Assembly: GCA_030813035.1 (NCBI GenBank)
Contig: JAUSTV010000016.1
DNA length: 64,000 nt
DNA from: Bacillus_BA fengqiuensis
GTDB lineage: Bacteria > Bacillota > Bacilli > Bacillales > Bacillaceae_H
Direction: 5' to 3' (one strand)
Shown one piece after another: positions 17,165 to 27,344 of the stretch. Numbering within the stretch: position 1 is the stretch's first letter; the number at the start of each line of letters is the position of its first letter. Both the position numbers and the translations under genes were made by a program. Under the pieces are notes generated by a model. The model was not told the origin of the DNA and ran no database searches. It was given only the letters and a program-made list of their open reading frames with translations.

Positions 17165-17923
17165 ATGCAAGCGAGATGTGCCGGCAATTATAAAGTGATT
17201 GACGTTTCACACCATAATGGCAAGATCGATTGGAAGAAGGTTGCTTGGGATGGAGTGAAGGGTGTCTACATAAAGGCGACCGAGGGCAGAACCTATACGG
17301 ACCCTAAATGTCTGATCAATTATGAAGGTGCGAAGGCAGCGGGACTGAGGGTCGGCTTTTACCATTTTGCCAGACCTGATAATAATAGGCCCGCAGATGA
17401 AGTGAACCACTTTATCGAGGTCACGAAGTCACTGGAAACAGATTTGCCGTACTGTCTGGATTTAGAGGTCGCCGCAGATTTGGGCGCAGACCGATTAACA
17501 AACTTTGCCTATGAGTGGATGACGGATGTGAGAAATAAAACAGGGCACCCGGTGATGATTTATTCGAGTGCCAGCTATGCCCGCTCCTATTTAAAAAGCA
17601 AGGTAGGACAGTTCCCCTTATGGGTAGCGCATTATACGACAGAGAGAGCCCCGATGGCCAACCATACATGGAATGAGTGGCATATGTTCCAGTATACAAA
17701 TTCCGGGAAAGTGAATGGAATCAGCGGAAATGTGGATATCAATGAAGCGATTCCCGGGCTGTTTGAGTTGGTGTCGAAGCCCGTCAGTCAAGCGGCCGCG
17801 GCCGTTAACGCCCAAAAATACCGGCTGCGTACCGGTACGTTCAGCGACCGTGCCACAGCTGAACGCATGGCGGCGGAATTGAAGCAAAGGTATGGATGGC
17901 TTGTTTATATTGAGGAAGAATGA
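17165..17923 (+). CDS. GH25 lysozyme with C-terminal SPOR domain
   Basis: Peptidoglycan muramidase of 252 residues. The GH25 fold starts at once (YKVIDVSHHNGKIDW) with the acidic active-site segments IKATEG, YCLDLEV and the final GNVDINEA. Residues about 218-252 (KYRLRTGTFSDRATAERMAAELKQRYG) form a SPOR-like repeat, which binds denuded glycan at septa or spore walls. No signal peptide is seen, so export may use another route, or action may be in the mother cell. ATG 17165 fits the AGAGGTG site with a 6-base spacer better than the upstream GTG/ATG. Family well supported; physiological role inferred. Confidence 0.88.
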   Translation: MQARCAGNYKVIDVSHHNGKIDWKKVAWDGVKGVYIKATEGRTYTDPKCLINYEGAKAAGLRVGFYHFARPDNNRPADEVNHFIEVTKSLETDLPYCLDLEVAADLGADRLTNFAYEWMTDVRNKTGHPVMIYSSASYARSYLKSKVGQFPLWVAHYTTERAPMANHTWNEWHMFQYTNSGKVNGISGNVDINEAIPGLFELVSKPVSQAAAAVNAQKYRLRTGTFSDRATAERMAAELKQRYGWLVYIEEE

Positions 17924-17996
17924 GTCAAGCCTTGATTTTATACAGGCGAGGACCCATGCTATTAAATGATAATCATACATAATGGAGGGAATACAA

Positions 17997-18329
17997 TTGC
18001 CGCACTTAGTGATTCGAGGAGTATCAATAGAAGAAATGAAGAGAATCAGCAAGCCGTTAGTGGGAGAACTTGCAGAAATCTGTGAATGCGGGACAGATAA
18101 TTTTACGTTCGAGGTGCCTCATTCCACGTTTGTATTTGATGGAGAGGAAATCCCCTCTTTCCCGCTTATTGAAGTCAAATGGTTCGAGCGCGGGCAAGAG
18201 GCTCGAGACAAATTTGCGCAAGCCGTAACGAAACAGATCATGTCAACAGGCGTTGATGAGGTAGAGGTCGTCTTTATTCCTTTTTCCGAGCCGGCATATT
18301 ATATAAATGGGAAAAGGGTAGGGGAATAA
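17997..18329 (+). CDS. DUF1904 family protein
   Basis: Small protein of 110 residues of the conserved DUF1904 family of Bacillaceae, which resembles tautomerase-like folds. It has the pattern PHLVIRGVSIEEMKRIS and a C-terminal VEVVFIPFSEPAYYINGKRVG. No biochemical role is known to me. TTG 17997 is chosen because GGAGGG lies eight bases upstream; an ATG at 17982 overlaps that site. It is a single gene between the GH25 gene and a hairpin. Confidence 0.75.
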   Translation: MPHLVIRGVSIEEMKRISKPLVGELAEICECGTDNFTFEVPHSTFVFDGEEIPSFPLIEVKWFERGQEARDKFAQAVTKQIMSTGVDEVEVVFIPFSEPAYYINGKRVGE

Positions 18330-18406
18330 AAGAAACGTAAAATCATCGAATGATTAAATATCGATTCCAATCAAACTTATGAATAATGACATTCTTATGG
18401 ACCGTG

Positions 18407-18447
18407 CGCCCATTTCATTCATATAATGCTAAAAGAAATGGGCGTTT
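18407..18447 (+). terminator. Stem-loop after DUF1904 gene, weak terminator
   Basis: Perfect arms CGCCCATTTC / GAAATGGGCG with an 18-base loop. Only three T follow, so termination is uncertain. Confidence 0.4.
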
Positions 18448-18611
18448 AGGAATAAACATTTATCTACGGATGCTTGAAAACAATTCTTAAAACCAGATTA
18501 GAGAACGTTTTGGCAATGATCATTCAACTGTACCACGCCATGCAGCCGCGAAATCCGAAGCTTCCGTCAAATATAAGGGGGGCTCAATGCCTCCTGTTAA
18601 AGAGGGAGAGG

Positions 18612-19091
18612 ATGTATGTGAAATTCACGGTACAGTATATACCTTTAAGCAAGATCAAGCCCGACCTATCATTGAAAATGACGGAGCACATGAAGAAACT
18701 TCAAAGTTTGATGTGGGACTGCATGAATATTTTGATTGTCAAAAAAAATAAGAAAGACGGCAGTTTTACCATTGTGAGCGGACTCGAGCGGTTCGAGTAC
18801 CTTCGGAAGCATACAAAAAATATATATGCACCTTGTATTGTTGATGAAAGTACCTCCTCTGGAATTAGAGCGTGGATTCATCGTTTGCGCAATAAACAAC
18901 CGCTTGATGATTTTCCGATGATGCCGACAAGCTGGTCCATCGTTCGCACCTTTTTGAAACAAGAGCCTCGTTTTAGCCATTTATCCCGATCCCAGCAAAT
19001 AAAAGTGCTGCTTATAGGGGCGAGGTACAGGAGAACGGTGATTCGATCCATGAAACATAAGGTGAATGAGATTCTAAGAAATAACAATTAA
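18612..19091 (+). CDS. ParB/Srx-fold-like conserved Bacillus protein
   Basis: Protein of 159 residues resembling the ParB N-terminal (ParB/sulfiredoxin) fold: VQYIPLSKIKPD, then a helix, then ILIVKKNKKDGSFTIVSGLERFEYL in place of the usual DG--R-A motif. The C-terminal half is basic and helical. It conserves IHRLRNK and SWSIVRTFLKQEPRF. It is probably a DNA- or nucleotide-binding protein rather than a segregation ParB; no parS or ParA is near. The ATG at 18612 has GAGGGAGAGG upstream. The frame is open further upstream but those codons look non-coding. An intrinsic terminator follows. Confidence 0.65.
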   Translation: MYVKFTVQYIPLSKIKPDLSLKMTEHMKKLQSLMWDCMNILIVKKNKKDGSFTIVSGLERFEYLRKHTKNIYAPCIVDESTSSGIRAWIHRLRNKQPLDDFPMMPTSWSIVRTFLKQEPRFSHLSRSQQIKVLLIGARYRRTVIRSMKHKVNEILRNNN

Positions 19092-19213
19092 TTCGCTTCT
19101 GTAAGGGGAGCCATAAAAAATCGAAAAAACTTAAAAAAAACAAGTTTGAAAAACTTCCATCAAGGGAAAACGTAAAAAGCAACACTCCCCTTTATTGAAG
19201 TTGCTTCAGCTTT

Positions 19214-19250
19214 GCTCCCGGCTTTTCTTGGTCGGGAGCCTTTTCTTTTT
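19214..19250 (+). terminator. Intrinsic terminator after ParB-like gene
   Basis: GCTCCCG / CGGGAGC stem followed by CTTTTCTTTTT. Confidence 0.8.
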
Positions 19251-19313
19251 CCTAATAAAATCCATACATATTTTAAAACGTAAGTAAAAAATGAGGAAAC
19301 TAACCATGAAGAT

Positions 19314-19349
19314 AAAAAAGGACAGCTTTACCTAAGTAAAGGCTGTCCA
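19314..19349 (-). terminator. Intrinsic terminator of ppk
   Basis: GGACAGC-TTTAC / GTAAA-GGCTGTCC stem. On the minus strand it is followed by CTTTTTT, downstream of the ppk stop. Confidence 0.75.
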
Positions 19350-19410
19350 AAGTGAGCTTAAATTCACTTGTAAGTTGTTTAAAGCAGTATCACAATTAAA
19401 AAAGTAACTT

Positions 19411-21540
19411 TTATTCTTCATTTTTAAGTCCACCCTGTATCTTCTTATATATCTCTAGCTGGCTATTGATCAACGGTTCATGCTCTGCCCGTTTTATGTA
19501 ACGATAATTTCCTTCATGATTTTGTTCGCGAGCTTTTACGTTATCCTCCAACATAAGCGATAGCCAATTTTGAATTCGCTTCTTTAATCGGGCATCCAAA
19601 ATCGGAAATAAAATCTCTACTCGATTTTCCATGTTTCTTGTCATCATATCAGCGGATGATAAAAAAACTTTTTCTCCACCATCATGGTGAAAATAATAAA
19701 TACGACTATGTTCTAAAAAACGTCCAACAATGCTCCGGACTTTAATGTTCTCGCTAACTCCTTTAATACCAGGTCTTAAACAACAAATGCCGCGTACAAT
19801 TAAGTCAATCTTTACGCCAGCATTTGAAGCTTCATACAGCTTCATAATTAATGTTTTGTCTGTTAATGCATTCATTTTTGCGATAATGCGGCCATTTTGA
19901 TGTTTTTCATGAAAAGCGATTTCTTGATCGATCAATGACATAAACTCTTTGCGAATATCGAAAGGTGCTACGGATAAACGGCGGTATGTTGGTTTTTGAG
20001 TACAAACGCTTAAATAATTAAAGAAGTTTGTAGCGTCGACCCCCATTTCTTCATTGGATGTCATTAATCCTAAATCTGTATAAACTTTTGCTGTGGCATC
20101 ATTATAGTTTCCGGTTCCTAAATGGACAAAACGTTCAATCCGTCCGTTTTTACGACGTACAACGAGTGTGATTTTACTATGTGTTTTTAAATGTGTTATT
20201 CCATAAATAACATGACAGCCGGCCTGTTCAAGCTCTTTTGCCCAATGCACATTATTTTCTTCATCAAATCGAGCCTTTAACTCAACAAGAACGGTCACTT
20301 GCTTTCCGTTTTCAGCCGCCCGTTTTAACGCTTTAATAATCGGGGAATGACCACTCACACGATACAATGTTTGCTTAATAGCCAATACATCAGGATCGTT
20401 TGCGGCATGACATATAAAATCGATTACCGGTTCAAATGATTCGTATGGATGATGGAGTAGTATGTCTTGTGCCAGTACTTTCTCGAAAATATCTTCGTGG
20501 GATGCTAAATCTTTCGGCGGCAATGGAGTCAGCTTTTCATCAACAAGGTGTTTATGTGTTGTTTCGATACATTTATAAAATGAAAACAAATATGTTAAAT
20601 CTAGCGGGCCATCAATGATATAGGTATCTTTTTCTTGAATTTCAAGCTCTTCTTGTAAATATTCCAATACATTTTGATCAAAATGCCGGCCATCTATTTC
20701 AAGGCGAATTTCAGAACCCCACTTTCGTTTTTTTAATTCTTTTTCAATCTCCCGAAGTAAATCGCGTGCTCCCTCTTCATGAATGGTCATATCCGTGTTT
20801 CTTGTAATGCGAAACGGTGTAACACTTTTAACCGAGTACCCTTGAAAAAATTGATGGATAAAATAAGTGATGATGTCTTCAAGTGGGATAAATATTCTCG
20901 TTTCGAACTTGGTTGGTAATTCAATATAGCGGTTCAATACGGATGGAACTTGTACAAGGACCAGCTTCCCGCTTGATTGACCGATTTGAATGCTTGTTTC
21001 GGTATTTTCATCAATGACAATCGCCAAGTTTAAACTTTTATTTAATAATAATGGGAATGCACGATAGGCATCAATCGCCATAGGAGTCAAAACAGGGAAA
21101 ATTTGTTCATTAAAATATGTTTCTAAAAATGAAATTTGATCTCTGTTTGCTTGCTCCATTGTAATGATTGAAACGCCTTCAGTTTCTAACTTAGGAAGAA
21201 GTAAGTTTTTATATGTCTCGTATTGTGATTCAACAAGACGGTGTGTTTTCTTTGATATAAGCGACAGTTGTTCTTTCGGAGTCAATCCCGCTTTATTTTC
21301 CGGTTTGTTAAATCCTGCTTCCACTTGATCTTTTAAACCTGCCACACGGACCATAAAAAATTCATCTAAGTTTGAGCTGAAAATAGCGAGAAATTTAAAG
21401 CGCTCCAGCAAAGGGTTTTGTTCATCCATTGCCTCTTCTAATACACGTTCATTAAACGCAAGCCAGCTCAGTTCACGGTTATTATAATTTGCGGGATCCC
21501 CTAAATGTTTTATCTTATTCATTGAATTAGTTGTTTCCAC
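19411..21540 (-). CDS. ppk: Polyphosphate kinase 1
   Basis: PPK1 of 709 residues, full length. It makes polyphosphate from the terminal phosphate of ATP at the membrane. The N-terminal domain begins YNNRELSWLAFNERVLEEA and contains SSNLDEFFMVRVAGL. The catalytic domains show a His in LKTHSKITLVVRR, KARFDEENNVHWAKELEQAG, and a second HKD-like segment AFHEKHQNGRIIAKMNALTD followed by FLSSADMMTRN. The start is GTG at 21540 with AAGGTGG eight bases upstream. No exopolyphosphatase (ppx) gene lies next to it. A hairpin with T-run follows the stop. Confidence 0.97.
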   Translation of the reverse strand: METTNSMNKIKHLGDPANYNNRELSWLAFNERVLEEAMDEQNPLLERFKFLAIFSSNLDEFFMVRVAGLKDQVEAGFNKPENKAGLTPKEQLSLISKKTHRLVESQYETYKNLLLPKLETEGVSIITMEQANRDQISFLETYFNEQIFPVLTPMAIDAYRAFPLLLNKSLNLAIVIDENTETSIQIGQSSGKLVLVQVPSVLNRYIELPTKFETRIFIPLEDIITYFIHQFFQGYSVKSVTPFRITRNTDMTIHEEGARDLLREIEKELKKRKWGSEIRLEIDGRHFDQNVLEYLQEELEIQEKDTYIIDGPLDLTYLFSFYKCIETTHKHLVDEKLTPLPPKDLASHEDIFEKVLAQDILLHHPYESFEPVIDFICHAANDPDVLAIKQTLYRVSGHSPIIKALKRAAENGKQVTVLVELKARFDEENNVHWAKELEQAGCHVIYGITHLKTHSKITLVVRRKNGRIERFVHLGTGNYNDATAKVYTDLGLMTSNEEMGVDATNFFNYLSVCTQKPTYRRLSVAPFDIRKEFMSLIDQEIAFHEKHQNGRIIAKMNALTDKTLIMKLYEASNAGVKIDLIVRGICCLRPGIKGVSENIKVRSIVGRFLEHSRIYYFHHDGGEKVFLSSADMMTRNMENRVEILFPILDARLKKRIQNWLSLMLEDNVKAREQNHEGNYRYIKRAEHEPLINSQLEIYKKIQGGLKNEE

Positions 21541-22054
21541 CGTAAATGCCCACCTTAACAGAAAATATCTTAATTAAAATTTGTCCAATATGGTCTATTT
21601 TAAACATCTTTCAACATATCGCGGGATTGTTGGGATATGTAAAGAATGGATTCCGCATTTGTAGACATTAATCCTTATTAAATAACTCAAAAAAGGGGGA
21701 GTTTCATTTTAAATCAAATGTTTTTTGCTCCTATTAGAATAATGTTTGTTTAAACTAATAATCAGAGCAATGATATAAACAGGTGGAGCATAATTGTTAA
21801 CGCTTTCGTGTTTTTATTGCCATTTTTTTATGTCATGCTTGGCAAGTTCGTTGCTTTTTTATAAGGCTATGTCAAAGCCTAGTGTTGATCTTTGCCTCAT
21901 TTGAATGGAATAAAATGATGAAGTTTTTCCAAGCTCAAGAATGATCTGCTTGGTTAACAATCAAAAAATAAAGGTATACAATTCTTTTCGAGCGGTAACG
22001 AATACGAGTAGGAAATTTGGACATAGTAAATAAAAGTAAAAAGGAGGTTTGAAC
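21541..22054. other. Intergenic region between divergent ppk and glycine-rich protein gene
   Basis: About 510 AT-rich bases without an ORF that I trust. It must hold the promoters of both divergent genes. A weak cre-like sequence (TGTTAACGCTTTCG near 21796, two mismatches) is the only motif noted. Confidence 0.4.
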
Positions 22055-22411
22055 ATGTTTAGAGGTGTGACTTTATGGTCAGGGGTTATCTCTGGAGTCC
22101 TATCCCAGGTTAGAGATATGAGTTTATATTCAAAGGGAGATATAAATAAGCAAGAACTAGCCGTCCATACTACTAAAAATGTTACAGGGGCAGTAGGGAT
22201 CATGGCAGGAATGGAATATGGCGGAGTATTGGGTTCTATGGTTTTCCCCGGTGTAGGGACGGTTGTCGGTTGTGTTCTCGGCGGTATGTTTGGAGATTAC
22301 ATAGGAAGCAACGTTGGCGTGAGGGCAGGCCATATGTTGTTTCAAAACAATCAAATGTTGTTAACCACTTCGACATTGCCATTGATAAGTGGAAAAGAGC
22401 CTGTGTCATAA
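22055..22411 (+). CDS. Glycine-zipper hydrophobic protein, uncharacterised
   Basis: Protein of 118 residues that I do not recognise by name. Residues 45-90 form a hydrophobic, glycine-rich stretch (GAVGIMAGMEYGGVLGSMVFPGVGTVVGCVLGGMFGDYIGSN) with the GxxxG spacing of glycine-zipper membrane proteins. ATG 22055 is preceded by AAGGAGG. It faces the neighbouring small protein gene convergently, separated by a terminator. It belongs to the group of small proteins around the large P-type ATPase, suggesting a shared membrane function, though this rests on proximity only. Confidence 0.7.
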   Translation: MFRGVTLWSGVISGVLSQVRDMSLYSKGDINKQELAVHTTKNVTGAVGIMAGMEYGGVLGSMVFPGVGTVVGCVLGGMFGDYIGSNVGVRAGHMLFQNNQMLLTTSTLPLISGKEPVS

Positions 22412-22424
22412 CAGGCTCTTTTTC
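22393..22424 (+). terminator. Bidirectional intrinsic terminator
   Basis: AAAGAGCCTGT / ACAGGCTCTTT stem with T-runs, overlapping the stop of the glycine-zipper gene and lying before the end of the convergent gene. Confidence 0.85.
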
Positions 22425-22426
22425 GT

Positions 22427-22867
22427 TTAATGGAATTGTTGTTCAATTTCATTTAATTTTTGCTTAACAGATTGATCATTTAACACATTATACGCTTCAA
22501 ACTGTTGGAGTGGTTTGTCCTGTTCCTCAGCTTGGAATAAATCAGCAAATGATTCTTTTGCTTTTTCAGCAGCTTGTTTTGTTTTATCGATTCCCTGCTC
22601 CACTCCATGTTTCATTGCTTCAGGCATGTCAGGAATCATCATCATTTCTTTTTCGGCTTTTGCCTCTTCTACCAGCGTACCAAGCTGCATACGCATACCG
22701 GTTGTCAAGCCTTTTACCTGATCTCCCAATGCAAGGGCCGCTCCCGCTCCTTTTACCAGCAATCTCCTTGTCCCATTTCTCGCTTCTGGCGAAAGGGCGA
22801 GAATAATGGTCGCCGATGTAATAACTAATCCTAATGGATTGCTTAAAGAAAAGAATTTTTTAAACAT
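22427..22867 (-). CDS. Small membrane-associated protein next to P-type ATPase
   Basis: 146 residues. An N-terminal hydrophobic helix (about 8-28, SNPLGLVITSATIILALSP) is followed by RRLLVKGAGAALALGDQVKG and a long charged helical tail with likely coiled-coil character. The layout (hydrophobic lead, basic RRL, amphipathic tail) is like the 89-residue protein downstream of the ATPase gene, so the two may be distant paralogues. I chose ATG 22867 because of the AAGGAGG just upstream. It is divergent from the ATPase gene. Function unknown. Confidence 0.7.
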   Translation of the reverse strand: MFKKFFSLSNPLGLVITSATIILALSPEARNGTRRLLVKGAGAALALGDQVKGLTTGMRMQLGTLVEEAKAEKEMMMIPDMPEAMKHGVEQGIDKTKQAAEKAKESFADLFQAEEQDKPLQQFEAYNVLNDQSVKQKLNEIEQQFH

Positions 22868-23066
22868 ACTAATTACCTCCTTGCTTTCTATACAACAAAT
22901 TTGTGCACCGTTTCTTATGTAAAACTCACACAAAATTTCGAATGTTTATTTTGTATAGTCTTTCATGAAATCTTCTGTTTCATACGTGTATAAAATCACA
23001 TATTTTGTTCAACCTATAAAATATGCAAAAATGTAAAAAATGAACTGAGAAAAGGGGGGGGCAGAG

Positions 23067-26000
23067 GTGGAAATGATATCCTTTAGAAAGAGATCTTATC
23101 AAATACTTCCAGGAAGGTTACGATTCGAACTTTTTGGATTGAAAAACGAGATAGAGCTTGCTCAAAAGTTTGAGAGTATTTTTTCTACTATAGAAGGAGT
23201 TACCTTTGTAAAAGCAAGTTCTGCTACGGGTAAAGTACTCATTTCATTTGATGAAAGCAAAACAAGTATAGAAATTCTAACTATATACATAAAAAAAGTA
23301 GAAGAAGTACTGTTTGAAAAGGAGTTTGGACAAACGGCCGTGCAAAATGAAACTGAAGTTCCAGCGAAAGAAGAAGCTGTATATAAAGAAGTAGCTGCAT
23401 CGGCCGAAGCAGCTGTGCATTCTTCTTATTTTGACACTGTCCCCTATATTAAAAATAGAGATGAAGAGGAAAGAGCCCCTCTGCCTCTTGTATTATCGGT
23501 TGGAGGTCTAGGCATTTTAGGGATCAAACAGCTATTCATGGGGCGTTCAGCATTAGCCAGACATCCTATACCGTTTTATCTTAGCGGTTTAATCGCTGTT
23601 TCTACCGGATATCCGTTCTTCAAAAGAGGATTACACCATTTTGAGCAAAATAAAAGAGTAAATATCGATTTACTGTTAGGAGCCAGTTCCTTAGCTTTGG
23701 CGCTTATTCGTGAAAATCTTGTTGTGCTGGCTGGAATGAGCATATTACAGTTTTTAAATTGGAAAAGAAAAAACGAACATGGGGATATACTGGATGAACC
23801 CTATGTCTCACCTAAAGTTGAAGCATACAGTGAGGGAATGGGGAGACTTGGCCTAGCAGCTGCCGGAATGGGTTTCGTATTGACGCGAAATCCACTGTCA
23901 GCGTTAGCTATTCTATTAGCTGCTAATCCGCGTCCTATTTTAACTTCAACAGAGTATACGTGGAAACAGGCTGAATATGCAGCGAGGGAAGCAAAACAAC
24001 CGATTCCGCAAAATGGTTCCGTATACCAATTGTCACAAATGAAGGCAATTGTTTTTAAAGATGCTTCTTTAATCGTTTCAAACGGAGAAATTACTCAAAG
24101 GTGTTCGAATTTCTTCAAACATATAGAACAAGGGACGAAGGTTGCTTTTTTAGAAAACAAACAAGATGTAGATGTGAGTTTGTTAGCAGAACAATTGCAG
24201 CAACAATATGACATACAGTTAACTGAGATTGATGATTCTTTCCCGAAAAGGAGAGAAGAAATCTTATTTGTTTCAGAAGACACAGCTTCTCAAGATAAAG
24301 TCGTTTCTTATTATCCGGCCGTTACCATTTCAAAGTTGCCAGAAATGATAAAAAGCTACCAGTATGCAAAAGAAGTCAACCATATGGTTGAAAGAAACCT
24401 AACTATGACATCTATATGGAATGTTGCAGGGACCATCATCGCGGCACCTTTGATCGTGAGTGCGCCGCTTGTTAATTTAATGGCTGATGCCCTGACTTTA
24501 TCGTTCCTAACAAAATCAAAAAGATGGTCTGAAAGCTATTTTTCAAATGAGCAGTTAGCAAAGGAAACAACGGGCATACCGGTTAATCGTGGCAGCACGA
24601 CATGGCACGCGCTTGATGAAGAAGAAGTGATAGGGCATTTGCAAAGTGATCGATATAAGGGGTTAACGAGTACACAGTATCAACAATCACTTCAAACATA
24701 CGGAATAAACAAATTAAAGCCAAAAGAACGTCCGCACTGGTTTACAAGCTATTTGGCTCAATTTAAAGAATTTACAACCATTATCCTTGGAGCTACTGCC
24801 GTAATAAGCTTGTTTACAGGACATGTGTTTGACGGCATAGCCATGGGTTCCATTCTTTTATTAAATGCTGGAATTGGAACGATGCAGGAACGAAAAGCAG
24901 AGCGTGCAGTAGAAAGCATGTCCCAATTTGTACCACTGCATTGTCAAGTAATTCGCGATGGTGTGAAAATGGAGATAAATGCCGAGCAGCTAGTACCGGG
25001 AGATCTTGTTGAACTAGAAACAGGTGACCGCGTTCCGGCTGATTTGCGGATCATTCAAGCCTGGAATATGGAAGTCGACGAATCTGCATTATCAGGCGAA
25101 TCACTGCCTGTCCGCAAAGCAGCGGGTGTGATAGAAGAAGAGGAATCGCTTTCAGATCGAACAAATATGCTATTTATGGGCACGAACGTCACACGTGGAA
25201 AAGCAATGGCAATCGTTGTCCAAACAGGTAACAATACGGAAATGGGCTATCTTTTTTCATTGTTGAGTACGGAAGAAGAGGAAAAAACGCCTTTGCAAAA
25301 ACAAGTCACTTCCATTAGTAAAAACTTTATGAAAGGAGCACTTGTAGCTGGAGCTGTTGTACTAGTAGCAGGAATATTAAGAGGGAATCCATTATCACAA
25401 ATGGCCGCCTCTTCTTTGGCGCTTACGGCTTCGGCCATTCCTGAAGGCCTTCCTGTGACCATTACGATCGCATTAACAGCAGGTGTTTTCCGTATGACAA
25501 AGAAAAAATCCCTCGTCCGTAAGCTGTCATCGCTTGAAACATTAGGCAGAACAACGGTTATTTGTTCAGATAAAACAGGAACATTAACAAAAAATGAAAT
25601 GACAGTGAAGAAAGTAGCGACCATCGACGATGAGTTTGCTGTTCAAGGTGACGGCTATGTACCTGAAGGAAAAATTGTCGATAAAAATGGGGAAGAAACT
25701 TCCACGAAAGATTTAGAAAAACTAATTAAAATAGGCTTATTATGCAGCAATACTATTCTGTATTCTGAACATAACCGCTGGGACATTAAAGGTGATCCAA
25801 CGGAAGGTGCTGTTATGGTGTTAGCCGCAAAACGAAACGTTCGTTTAGACAATCATGAAAATTGGAAACGCGTTCATGAAATTCCATTTGATTCAAGTCG
25901 CGGAATGATGAGTGTTGTGTGCAAGGACAAAACGAATCATAAAGAGTGCTATGTAATGGCAAAAGGATCTGTCGAAAAGATTTTGGAACGTTGTACCCAC

Positions 26001-27293
26001 TATCAAAAAAACGGAAAGAAATATCAGTTGACAGATAATATACGCGAAAAAATCATGAAACAAAATTACGGTTTCGCACAAGAATCCCTCCGTGTGATTG
26101 CTTTTGCGTATAGCCGAATTTCTCATGATGAGTCGTGTTTTGATACGATTGAACAGGACCTTATTTATGTCGGGCTTGTCGGCATGATTGATCCTCCCAA
26201 AGAAGACGTTGAATTAAGCATTCAAGAAGCAAAACGATTAGGGATCAAACCATTTATGATTACAGGCGATCATCCAATCACCGCCATGGCAATTGCAAAG
26301 CAAATCGGAATATGTAATGGCAGCAGTAAAGTGGTGACAGGCCACGATCTAGACCGATTGTCAGATCATGAGCTTGAAAAGATGATCAATGAAGTTTGCA
26401 TTTTTGCGCGTGTTACACCTGAGCATAAGCTGCGCATTGTTTCCATCTTGCAAAAGCAAGGACATGTTGTCGCAATGACAGGAGATGGCGTCAACGATTC
26501 ACCGGCCATCAAAAAAGCCGATGTCGGAATTGCGATGGGACAAACCGGTACACAAGTAACGAAGGAAACAGCAGATATTGTACTGAAAGAAGACCATTTT
26601 GGTGCGATTGTTGAAGGTGTAAAAGAGGGTAGAACCATCATTGGAAATATTCGTAAAGCTCTCGGCTGCTTATTAAGCGGAAATTTAGCCGAAGTAATCG
26701 TGACAAGTACAGCTGTCATTGCGGGACTTCCGCTTCCAATTGTACCGATTCAAATATTGCTGATGAATTTAATAACAGATGCATTGCCTGCCATGGTACT
26801 CGCAGTCAATCCTGGTAATAAAACAAACCAAGAAGAGCGCCAGGAAATTGCGGATAAGGCACTTTACAAACAAGTGGTGACAAGAGGCACAATATTAGGT
26901 CTTGGCTCTCTCGCGTTATTTGCGACAAGCCTAGCAGCGGGAGCTTCTCTTGCGGTTGCTCAAACAACAGCCTTTGCGACTCTTGTTGCCGGTCAGCTTA
27001 TCCAAACATTCTCATGGAGACAAGCGGAATCATCTGAAACAATACGTGATTGGACAAAGGATCGCTTCCTCGTCGGTGCACTAGGTGCTTCATGGTTAGC
27101 CCTTTTAGGAACGATTTATATTAGTCCGCTAAGCGGGATCTTTAAGACAGCTCCATTATCTCTTATGAACTGGCTGCCGATTCTAGCTGTTGCAGGAAGT
27201 TCAGCTATTATCGCTAAGCCGATTACACGTTTCTTGACCCAATCTAACGCAAGGAAGCCATCACTTCCTGCAAATTACGCAGCAGCTGCATAA
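23067..27293 (+). CDS. P-type cation-transporting ATPase with N-terminal HMA-like and degenerate ATPase half
   Basis: 1408-residue membrane pump. Residues 10-80 resemble an HMA-type ferredoxin-like domain (ILPGRLRFELFGL), but no CxxC is visible. Residues about 130-520 follow the plan of a P1B-type ATPase, yet the phosphorylation site reads AIVFKDASLIVSNGE near 328 instead of DKTGTLT, and the P- and N-domains are largely absent. From about 540 a complete P2A-like pump follows: actuator SALSGESLPV near 675, CSDKTGTLTKNEMT near 835, KGDPTEGAV and TGDGVNDSPAIKKADVGIAMG near 1138. The ion is not predictable; Ca2+, Mn2+ or monovalent ions are possible. Start is GTG at 23067 after a G-rich site. Small protein genes flank it. 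Confidence 0.9.
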   Translation: MEMISFRKRSYQILPGRLRFELFGLKNEIELAQKFESIFSTIEGVTFVKASSATGKVLISFDESKTSIEILTIYIKKVEEVLFEKEFGQTAVQNETEVPAKEEAVYKEVAASAEAAVHSSYFDTVPYIKNRDEEERAPLPLVLSVGGLGILGIKQLFMGRSALARHPIPFYLSGLIAVSTGYPFFKRGLHHFEQNKRVNIDLLLGASSLALALIRENLVVLAGMSILQFLNWKRKNEHGDILDEPYVSPKVEAYSEGMGRLGLAAAGMGFVLTRNPLSALAILLAANPRPILTSTEYTWKQAEYAAREAKQPIPQNGSVYQLSQMKAIVFKDASLIVSNGEITQRCSNFFKHIEQGTKVAFLENKQDVDVSLLAEQLQQQYDIQLTEIDDSFPKRREEILFVSEDTASQDKVVSYYPAVTISKLPEMIKSYQYAKEVNHMVERNLTMTSIWNVAGTIIAAPLIVSAPLVNLMADALTLSFLTKSKRWSESYFSNEQLAKETTGIPVNRGSTTWHALDEEEVIGHLQSDRYKGLTSTQYQQSLQTYGINKLKPKERPHWFTSYLAQFKEFTTIILGATAVISLFTGHVFDGIAMGSILLLNAGIGTMQERKAERAVESMSQFVPLHCQVIRDGVKMEINAEQLVPGDLVELETGDRVPADLRIIQAWNMEVDESALSGESLPVRKAAGVIEEEESLSDRTNMLFMGTNVTRGKAMAIVVQTGNNTEMGYLFSLLSTEEEEKTPLQKQVTSISKNFMKGALVAGAVVLVAGILRGNPLSQMAASSLALTASAIPEGLPVTITIALTAGVFRMTKKKSLVRKLSSLETLGRTTVICSDKTGTLTKNEMTVKKVATIDDEFAVQGDGYVPEGKIVDKNGEETSTKDLEKLIKIGLLCSNTILYSEHNRWDIKGDPTEGAVMVLAAKRNVRLDNHENWKRVHEIPFDSSRGMMSVVCKDKTNHKECYVMAKGSVEKILERCTHYQKNGKKYQLTDNIREKIMKQNYGFAQESLRVIAFAYSRISHDESCFDTIEQDLIYVGLVGMIDPPKEDVELSIQEAKRLGIKPFMITGDHPITAMAIAKQIGICNGSSKVVTGHDLDRLSDHELEKMINEVCIFARVTPEHKLRIVSILQKQGHVVAMTGDGVNDSPAIKKADVGIAMGQTGTQVTKETADIVLKEDHFGAIVEGVKEGRTIIGNIRKALGCLLSGNLAEVIVTSTAVIAGLPLPIVPIQILLMNLITDALPAMVLAVNPGNKTNQEERQEIADKALYKQVVTRGTILGLGSLALFATSLAAGASLAVAQTTAFATLVAGQLIQTFSWRQAESSETIRDWTKDRFLVGALGASWLALLGTIYISPLSGIFKTAPLSLMNWLPILAVAGSSAIIAKPITRFLTQSNARKPSLPANYAAAA

Positions 27294-27344
27294 GAATTAA
27301 GATAGTTGTCAAAAATGGATAAAAAAGGAGTAAGGAGGGACGTA

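Noticed and set aside
18587..18751. 54-codon ORF overlapping the start of the ParB-like gene in another frame, with a good ribosome binding site
   Set aside because: The overlapping ParB-like frame has clear domain-like sequence and its own site; two overlapping real genes here are unlikely without conservation data.
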